From: an uncultured Pseudomonadota bacterium
GTDB taxonomy: Bacteria > Pseudomonadota > Gammaproteobacteria > Burkholderiales > SG8-39
Reading direction: 5' to 3'
DNA: 10,817 bases
Assembly: GCA_903909415.1 (NCBI GenBank)
Contig: CAIVVS010000188.1
Location: 1-10,817 of the forward strand
This document shows positions 6,604 to 10,817 of the stretch, in pieces. Numbering within the stretch: the stretch's first letter is position 1; the number at the start of each line of letters is the position of its first letter. The notes beneath the pieces are model-generated. The model searched no databases and was not told the origin of the DNA. It saw nothing but the letters and a program-made list of their open reading frames with translations. A program made the translations under genes and the position numbers.

Positions 6604-7313
6604 TTCACCACCCCTGCTTCCAGTTCCAGCGCGGCGATGCGCGCATGGCCCAACCGTCCTTCCACCGCCGCGGGCACGGCCCCGCAGACGCACACCAGGC
6701 TGCGGAACGGCAGGTGCCGCTCCACCAGCGAGAACATGCGCGCCGCGCGCGGCAGCTCCGCCTCGTCCAGTTCGTCGAAGGGCGAGTCCACCCAGATCAG
6801 CTCCGGCGCCATCGCCACCGCGCGCACCAGCGACACCAGCCGGCGCGTGAGCAGGTCCAGTTCGCCCGGGCGCTTGCCCGCCACCGAAGCGTCCAGTCCC
6901 AGCTCGCGGAACGCGCCCTCGACCAGCCAGGGCAGTTCGCGCCCCGCCGCCGGCGCATGGTAGGTGACCGGCGCCCAGATGTTCTCCCAGGCGTTCATGT
7001 TGGCCAGCAGCCCGCCGTCGGGCGGCACGAAGGCGATGTGCGGCGCGCGCCCCGGGCGCGGCAGCCAGCGCGAACCGGCGAGCTCGCTGCCCATGAACTC
7101 GATCTGGCCGCGCTCCTCCTTCTTCGGCGTCGCATCCGCCGGGCCCAGCCGCGCCATCAGCGTCGCGCGCAGCGCGCGCGAGGGCAGCACCAGCAGCACC
7201 TGCTCGCCGGGCGCGACGTCCAGGCGCGCGCCGGCGCGCAGGCCCGGCAGCCCGTGTATGGACAGCACCGGCGCGGCCGCGCGGCTCGACATGCTGCGGG
7301 GAACCGCGCTCAT
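6600..7313 (-). CDS. Degenerate ABC ATPase-like protein (MlaF position, probable pseudo-ATPase)
   Basis: A 237-residue protein lying between permease and MCE genes, where the MlaF ATPase belongs. The fold aligns to ABC ATPases without gaps around each motif, but catalytic residues are missing. Walker A GPSGSGKST reads LPSRALRAT (43-51), losing three glycines and the lysine. The Q-loop Gln is Pro97. The LSGGQ signature is LDLLT (152-156). In Walker B (LIWVDSP, 172-178) the Asp is kept but the Glu is Ser177. The H-loop His is Cys210. The family normally hydrolyses ATP to drive lipid movement; this protein probably cannot, so it may be structural, or power may come from elsewhere. The reading frame is intact with uniform codon use, so it is not a decayed pseudogene. 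It overlaps both neighbours by ATGA. Confidence 0.85.
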   Translation of the reverse strand: MSAVPRSMSSRAAAPVLSIHGLPGLRAGARLDVAPGEQVLLVLPSRALRATLMARLGPADATPKKEERGQIEFMGSELAGSRWLPRPGRAPHIAFVPPDGGLLANMNAWENIWAPVTYHAPAAGRELPWLVEGAFRELGLDASVAGKRPGELDLLTRRLVSLVRAVAMAPELIWVDSPFDELDEAELPRAARMFSLVERHLPFRSLVCVCGAVPAAVEGRLGHARIAALELEAGVVK

Positions 7314-8122
7314 GCGCCCGCCTTGATGATGCCGAACAGCAGCACGCCGAACACGAAGTAGGCGAACACCGCGTTGAACAGCGTCACCAGGCCGAAGCTC
7401 TGCATGATGGCGCGCGTCACCGCCTGCGGCACCGCGCCCATCTCCTGGCGCGGCAGGCGCAGGCCCTGGTTGCAGCTCACCAGCGCGATGATCAGGCCGA
7501 AGGCCACGCTCTTGACCAGCGAGTAGCCGATGTCCCACAGGCTCGCCACGGACAGGAACTCGTTCAGCAGCTGGCTGAGCGTGGCGTCGATCACCAGGGG
7601 CGCGAGCAGGAAGCCGCCCGCGACCGCCACCACCTGGAAGTAGATGGTGAGCGCGACGGTCGCCACGGTGATGCCGGCCAGGCGCGGCAGCACCATGCAG
7701 TCCCACACCCGCATGCCCAGCAGGCGCATGGTGCGCAGCTCGCCCGAGACGTTCATCAGCGCGAGCTCGGAGGTCGCCGCCGAGCCGCTGCGGAAGATCA
7801 CCAGCAGCGCGGCGAACAGCGGGCCGACCTCACGGAACACGAACAGCACCAGGATCTTGGTGGTCACCGCGACGTCCGCGTTCAGCACGCGGATCATATA
7901 CAGGATGATCAGCGTGCCCACGGCCGCGCCGCGCAGCAGGATGCTGGGCGAGGCCTGGATGCCGGTGAAGTACACCTGGCGCAGGAACGCCTCGCGCACC
8001 GGCGGCAGCGCGAGCGCGCGCAGCCAGCGCGGCAGCAGGCGCGAGGCCCAGCCGCGCTGCGCCGGCTCCCCGGCCACGTCGTCCGCGGCGATGCCTTCCA
8101 TGGTCGTGTCGGCGGCAGCCAT
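7310..8122 (-). CDS. MlaE-family permease of an MCE ABC transporter
   Basis: A 270-residue inner-membrane protein. It has a cytoplasmic N-terminus (1-60, amphipathic from about 40) and about five hydrophobic helices (roughly 63-80, 90-110, 150-175, 200-216 and 245-265). The family core is present: FREVGPLFAALLVIFRSGSA (96-115) with E119, followed by SGELRTMRLLGM (126-137). This matches the MlaE pattern RE.GP...ALL..GR.GSA...ELG.M. MlaE permeases receive lipid from, or hand it to, the MCE ring. The start at 8122 lies one base after the CHASE2 stop, which suggests coupled translation. Its coding core looks normal, in contrast to the degenerate ATPase-like partner next to it. Confidence 0.93.
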   Translation of the reverse strand: MAAADTTMEGIAADDVAGEPAQRGWASRLLPRWLRALALPPVREAFLRQVYFTGIQASPSILLRGAAVGTLIILYMIRVLNADVAVTTKILVLFVFREVGPLFAALLVIFRSGSAATSELALMNVSGELRTMRLLGMRVWDCMVLPRLAGITVATVALTIYFQVVAVAGGFLLAPLVIDATLSQLLNEFLSVASLWDIGYSLVKSVAFGLIIALVSCNQGLRLPRQEMGAVPQAVTRAIMQSFGLVTLFNAVFAYFVFGVLLFGIIKAGA

Positions 8123-8123
8123 G

Positions 8124-9992
8124 TCAGCGTGGCTCGTCGATCAGGATGTGATGCGCCTTGCGGTTCGTGCCGTAGGGCCGCGGCCCGGCGCCGCCTTCCA
8201 GCGGCGCCGGGCTCCACAGGAACACGCCGTCGTCGTCCCCGGCGCGGCGCAGCGCCGGCGGATAGGCCAGCGCACCCGCCACCGCATCGGTGCAGGCCAC
8301 CGGCGCGCCGCCGGCGCGCGCGCGCGCCTCGAGTTCATCGGCCCGGTGGGCCACCGCGCCGAGCACGCGCCATTGCGCGCGCGCGCCCGAACCGAGCCTG
8401 CCGGCGAAGGCCTCGCCCGCGGCGATGCCCACGGTGACCGGCTCCGTGTCCAGCGGCGCGGCCAGGTCCACCCGCAGGCGCGCGATGCCCAGCAGCAGGT
8501 CCTGCGCGGCTTCCATGGCCGCGCGCGCCGGCGAGCGCAGCGGCACCGGCGCGCCGAAAGCCGCCACCACCCGCTCGCCGCTGTGCGCCTCGATGCGCCC
8601 ACCGTGGGCGGCGACCGCGCGCTCGATGCGCGCGAGGTGGCCGTTGGCCCAGAGCGACACCCTGGCCGGCGCGGCCGATTCCGCCACCGCGCCCAGCCCG
8701 CCGATGCGCACCGACATCACCGCGACCGGCGCGCGCCGCGCGCGCGTGCCCACGTCGGTGCCGCCGGATTCGATGCGCCGCACGGTGTCCGCGTCGAGCA
8801 CGCCCTCGAAGGCCGCGCGCAGCCGGTTGCGCGAGCGCATCGCGGCGAACAGTTCCACCCCCGCGCCCAGCAGCGCGGCGACGACACCCGCGGCCGCCAG
8901 CGTGCCCACCGGCAGCAGGACGTCGCGGTCGAACAGCACGCCGGCGGCCACCGCCAGCAGCAGCAGGTAGGCCGCCACCAGCGCCGCGCGCAGCCAGGCG
9001 CTGCGACCGAGCGCGCACAGCGCCGCGAGCAGGGCGAACAGCAGGACCACGCCCGGCCCGGCCGGCTGCAGCAGGCCGCGGTTGAGCAGCGCGCGCAGCA
9101 CCTGCGCATGCACCATCACGCCGGGCACGCGGCGGTTGTCCGGTTCGCGCGCCACCATGGGCACCGGCGCGAACAGCCGGTCCTCGAAGGGCAGGATCAC
9201 GCCCAGCAGCACCACCTTGCGGTTGAAGGCGGCGCGCAGCTCCGCCTCGTCACCGGCATCGATCCAGGCCAGCACCTGCGCCATGGACAGGTAGGCCATG
9301 TCCGGGCCCACGCTCCAGGGCACGAAGCCCGACCAGGCCTGGTTCACGCCCGCGGCCGCGGCGATCGCCGCGGGGAAACTGCACAGCGTCGCGTCATCCA
9401 CGCACGCGCGATCCTCGAAGCGCCGCACCACGCCGTCGGCGTCCAGCGGCAGCAGGGCCTCCCCGAAGCGGCCCGCGCCGCCCGCCGCGGACACGAACAC
9501 CGGATGCACGCTGCGCGGCGCGCCGGAGGCATCCACGGTGCGCGCGAACACCATGGGCAGTCGCTCGCGCGACGCCAGCATGGGACCGAGCAGCGCCTGG
9601 TCGATGCCGGGCACCAGGCCGCCGAACAGCCGGTCGGGCAGCACCACGTCCATGGCATAGACCGCCGCGCCGGCGCCGGCCATCGCCGAGACCAGCTTGC
9701 CGAGGTGCCGGTGCCAGAGCGCGAACGGCTCGGGCAGGGCGGCAAAGCTGCGCTCGTCGATGCCGACCACCACCGGGTCGTTCTGCGCCGGGCGGGGCGC
9801 GTGCCTGCGTTGCAGCAGGGACAGGGTATCCAGCGCCCAGCGGTCGGCCGGGTTGGCGCCGGGATCGATCGCGTCGCCGCCGCGCCAGGCGCCGCCCGCG
9901 ACGACGAGCAGCAGGGCCGCCAGCGCGGACAGGGCGAACGCCAGCGCGCCGCGCCGCGCGGCTGGATCCAGCGTGGGAAATGGTCGCGCCAT
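8124..9992 (-). CDS. CHASE2 sensor protein with degenerate class III cyclase-like domain
   Basis: A 622-residue membrane protein. An N-terminal helix (about 15-34) leads to an extracytoplasmic CHASE2 domain (about 50-308). Its marks include VVVGIDERSF (74-83), YAMDVVLPD (112-120), NRKVVLLGVI (257-266) and PGVMVHAQVLRALL (290-303). Three helices follow (about 313-330, 334-352, 358-382). The cytoplasmic part (about 420-580) aligns with adenylate/guanylate cyclases: SVRIGGLG, HGGRIEAHSGERVVAAFGAP, VGIAAGEAFAGRLGS, VLGAVAHRADELE. However, the first metal Asp is Arg429, the GD Asp is Glu473, and the VN.A.R residues Asn and Arg are His549 and Glu553. Activity is therefore doubtful, and it may act as a sensory or scaffold domain. 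It is the first gene of the operon. The ATG at 9992 lacks a strong ribosome-binding site. Confidence 0.88.
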   Translation of the reverse strand: MARPFPTLDPAARRGALAFALSALAALLLVVAGGAWRGGDAIDPGANPADRWALDTLSLLQRRHAPRPAQNDPVVVGIDERSFAALPEPFALWHRHLGKLVSAMAGAGAAVYAMDVVLPDRLFGGLVPGIDQALLGPMLASRERLPMVFARTVDASGAPRSVHPVFVSAAGGAGRFGEALLPLDADGVVRRFEDRACVDDATLCSFPAAIAAAAGVNQAWSGFVPWSVGPDMAYLSMAQVLAWIDAGDEAELRAAFNRKVVLLGVILPFEDRLFAPVPMVAREPDNRRVPGVMVHAQVLRALLNRGLLQPAGPGVVLLFALLAALCALGRSAWLRAALVAAYLLLLAVAAGVLFDRDVLLPVGTLAAAGVVAALLGAGVELFAAMRSRNRLRAAFEGVLDADTVRRIESGGTDVGTRARRAPVAVMSVRIGGLGAVAESAAPARVSLWANGHLARIERAVAAHGGRIEAHSGERVVAAFGAPVPLRSPARAAMEAAQDLLLGIARLRVDLAAPLDTEPVTVGIAAGEAFAGRLGSGARAQWRVLGAVAHRADELEARARAGGAPVACTDAVAGALAYPPALRRAGDDDGVFLWSPAPLEGGAGPRPYGTNRKAHHILIDEPR

Positions 9993-10060
9993 CAGTCGGA
10001 TGTCAGCAAACAGGCCGACAATGGCGGCTGCCTGGTCGGCGCGTTGTTTCGGAGCGTTGA

Positions 10061-10076
10061 TGTGTCATATGTCACG
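10061..10076. promoter_or_regulatory. CRP/FNR-like near-palindrome TGTGT-CATATG-TCACG
   Basis: GTGTCATATGTCAC (10062-10075) is symmetric at 12 of 14 positions. With one base each side it matches TGTGA-N6-TCACA, the CRP consensus, at 8 of 10 conserved bases. It lies about 70 bp upstream of the CHASE2 start. A CRP-family factor is a possible ligand; this is inference only. Confidence 0.35.
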
Positions 10077-10097
10077 GGCTCCTGCCTGTCGGGTCAA
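10069..10097 (-). promoter_or_regulatory. Weak promoter candidate for the CHASE2-MCE operon
   Basis: On the minus strand TTGACC (10092-10097) matches the -35 consensus in five of six bases. A 17-bp spacer precedes TGACAT (10069-10074), which matches the -10 consensus in only three of six. It sits about 75 bp before the CHASE2 start and overlaps the CRP-like near-palindrome. Confidence 0.3.
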
Positions 10098-10116
10098 CTG
10101 GGACCGCCATGCGGCG

Positions 10117-10145
10117 TTGATCAGGCGAGTGGGCTAGCATATTAC
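10117..10145 (+). promoter_or_regulatory. Candidate sigma-70 promoter for the caspase-like gene
   Basis: TTGATC (10117-10122) and TATTAC (10140-10145) are separated by 17 bp, each matching four of six consensus bases. A transcript would start near 10152, leaving a leader of about 140 nt before the caspase start at 10292. The -10 box lies inside the left half of a perfect palindrome. Confidence 0.45.
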
Positions 10146-10155
10146 AGTCTGTAAT
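10141..10155. promoter_or_regulatory. Perfect 15-bp palindrome ATTACAG-T-CTGTAAT, candidate operator
   Basis: Seven-base arms around a single central T, perfectly matched, in an otherwise GC-rich genome. It overlaps the candidate -10 box and expected start site of the caspase-like gene, the typical place for a repressor site of a dimeric helix-turn-helix protein (TetR, GntR or XRE type). No such regulator is encoded in this window. Confidence 0.55.
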
Positions 10156-10188
10156 GAATGCAGCCCGCATCGGACCGAACCCGGCCGA

Positions 10189-10215
10189 TGACACGGGTGA
10201 CACGGGTGACACGCG
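10189..10215. repeat. Three tandem 9-bp repeats, TGACACGGG
   Basis: Copies at 10189-10197 and 10198-10206 are identical; the third (10207-10215) reads TGACACGCG. They lie in the expected untranslated leader of the caspase-like gene, about 77 bp before its start. They could be protein-binding iterons or a slippage-prone tract; no role is shown. Confidence 0.7.
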
Positions 10216-10291
10216 GCAAGGCGGACAAGGCGCTCGAGATCAGGCGCCGCCCGGCTCGCCTCGGGCAGCACACCAACAAAGGGAGAGTTCC

Positions 10292-10817
10292 ATGGGCACC
10301 AGCCTCGTACAAGGCGTTCCGGTGCGCGCAAGCCGCACGCTCGCGCGCCGCATCGCCACCACGCTGGGCATCGCAGCCGCCGTCGCACTGTCGGGCGCGG
10401 TCCACGCGGAAAAGCACGCGCTGATCATGGCGATCAGCGCGTATCCGTCCCCGATTCCCTCGCTCAGGGGCGTGCCCAACGACGTGGAAAGCGCGCGGCG
10501 CATCGCGCGCTCCCTGGGCGTGCCGGACAGGAACATGCGCGTCTACCGCGACGGCGAACTCACGCTTGCGGGCATGCGCCGCGCGTTCGACGACCTCGAG
10601 GAACGCGCCGACGCGAACGACCAGGTGTTCGTGTACTACTCCGGCCACGGCACGCGCCTGCGGGTGCCCGAGGAGGATGACCGCTGCGCCGAGGGCCTGG
10701 TGACCGCCGACGGCCAGGCCTTCCTGGACTCCGAGGTGGAACAGCGCCTCAAGCGCCTGGGCCAGAAGGCCACGCGCCTGGTGGTGCTGCTGGACGCATG
10801 CCATTCGGGCGGCGTGA
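10292..10817 (+). CDS. Exported caspase-like protein, peptidase C14 family (3' end cut by window)
   Basis: The first 175 residues are visible. A signal peptide spans about 1-39 (basic n-region LARR, then IATTLGIAAAVALSGAVHA), with likely cleavage before EKHALIMAIS. The caspase fold starts there: HALIMAISAY (42-51), LRGVPNDVESARRIARSLGV (58-77), then the catalytic His in VYYSGHGTR (His119) and the catalytic Cys in LLDACHSGG (Cys170). Both members of the His/Cys dyad are intact. Bacterial C14 proteases (metacaspase or orthocaspase types) cleave proteins, often after Arg or Lys, and some act in stress or defence. Export to the periplasm is predicted. The start at 10292 is supported by GGGAGAG four bases upstream and by the signal peptide. 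It is divergent from the CHASE2-MCE operon. C-terminal domains lie outside the window. Confidence 0.92.
   Translation, partial: MGTSLVQGVPVRASRTLARRIATTLGIAAAVALSGAVHAEKHALIMAISAYPSPIPSLRGVPNDVESARRIARSLGVPDRNMRVYRDGELTLAGMRRAFDDLEERADANDQVFVYYSGHGTRLRVPEEDDRCAEGLVTADGQAFLDSEVEQRLKRLGQKATRLVVLLDACHSGGV

Larger units (their letters stand above)
9993..10291. promoter_or_regulatory. Divergent CHASE2-operon/caspase regulatory region
   Basis: A 299-bp spacer with no credible gene, more AT-rich than its surroundings in places. It must drive both the caspase-like gene and the six-gene operon. It contains a near-palindrome at 10062-10075, a weak minus-strand promoter candidate, a plus-strand sigma-70-like promoter, a perfect 15-bp palindrome over the plus-strand -10 box, and three 9-bp tandem repeats. 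These are listed separately. Confidence 0.7.

Noticed and set aside
4565..6963. Long plus-strand open frames opposite the MCE and TPR genes
   Set aside because: Low-complexity Arg/Ala/His-rich translations without signal peptides or motifs, opposite well-supported minus-strand genes.
6600..7313. Frameshift or sequencing error explaining the lost ATPase motifs
   Set aside because: All motif regions align in one frame with correct spacing, and the flanking conserved residues (VDSP, ARAV-like helix, WENI) are retained, so point substitutions fit better.
7644..10154. An 836-codon plus-strand open frame
   Set aside because: Its translation is His/Arg/Ala-rich, typical of the antisense of GC-rich genes; the minus strand encodes clear CHASE2 and MlaE proteins.
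10142..10804. A 220-codon minus-strand open frame opposite the caspase-like gene
   Set aside because: The plus strand has the His/Cys dyad, signal peptide and ribosome-binding site; the antisense product resembles nothing and covers the regulatory spacer.

Overview
This is a GC-rich bacterial window, very probably from a betaproteobacterium of the order Burkholderiales. The pointers are strong GC codon bias, an orphan Bug/TctC-type solute-binding protein beside a LysR regulator, and an MCE/MlaE-type lipid-transport operon. The genus cannot be read from the sequence alone. No tRNA, rRNA, insertion sequence or CRISPR array was seen.

Left part (1-2669): a TauD/TfdA-family Fe(II)/2-oxoglutarate dioxygenase, cut by the left edge, is divergent from a LysR-type regulator. 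A Bug-family periplasmic binding protein follows the regulator in the same direction. The shared 165-bp spacer carries a dyad that could be the LysR operator. This looks like a small catabolic and uptake locus, but its substrate is not identifiable.

Middle (2730-3491): a stand-alone periplasmic solute-binding protein of the SBP_bac_3 fold lies on the minus strand, convergent with the Bug gene. It has no permease or ATPase of its own nearby.

Right part (3670-10817), the most interesting: six tightly packed minus-strand genes. In transcription order they are a CHASE2 sensor with a cyclase-like C-terminus, an MlaE-type permease, an ABC-ATPase-like protein, an MCE (MlaD-type) protein, a TPR lipoprotein, and a secreted FecR-like/beta-domain protein. 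Junctions are a 1-nt gap, three 4-nt ATGA overlaps and a 16-nt gap. Divergent from this operon, across a 299-bp regulatory spacer, is an exported caspase-like (peptidase C14) protein, cut by the right edge, with its His/Cys dyad visible.

Two operon proteins look catalytically dead. The ABC protein has lost the Walker A glycines and lysine, the Q-loop Gln, the LSGGQ signature, the Walker B Glu and the H-loop His. The cyclase-like domain has lost the first metal Asp and the later Asn and Arg. The spacer holds a perfect 15-bp palindrome over a candidate -10 box, three 9-bp tandem repeats and a CRP-like near-palindrome. Together this suggests an envelope-associated MCE complex built from pseudoenzymes, coupled to a CHASE2 sensor and a periplasmic caspase-like protease. 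That functional link is inference from gene order.
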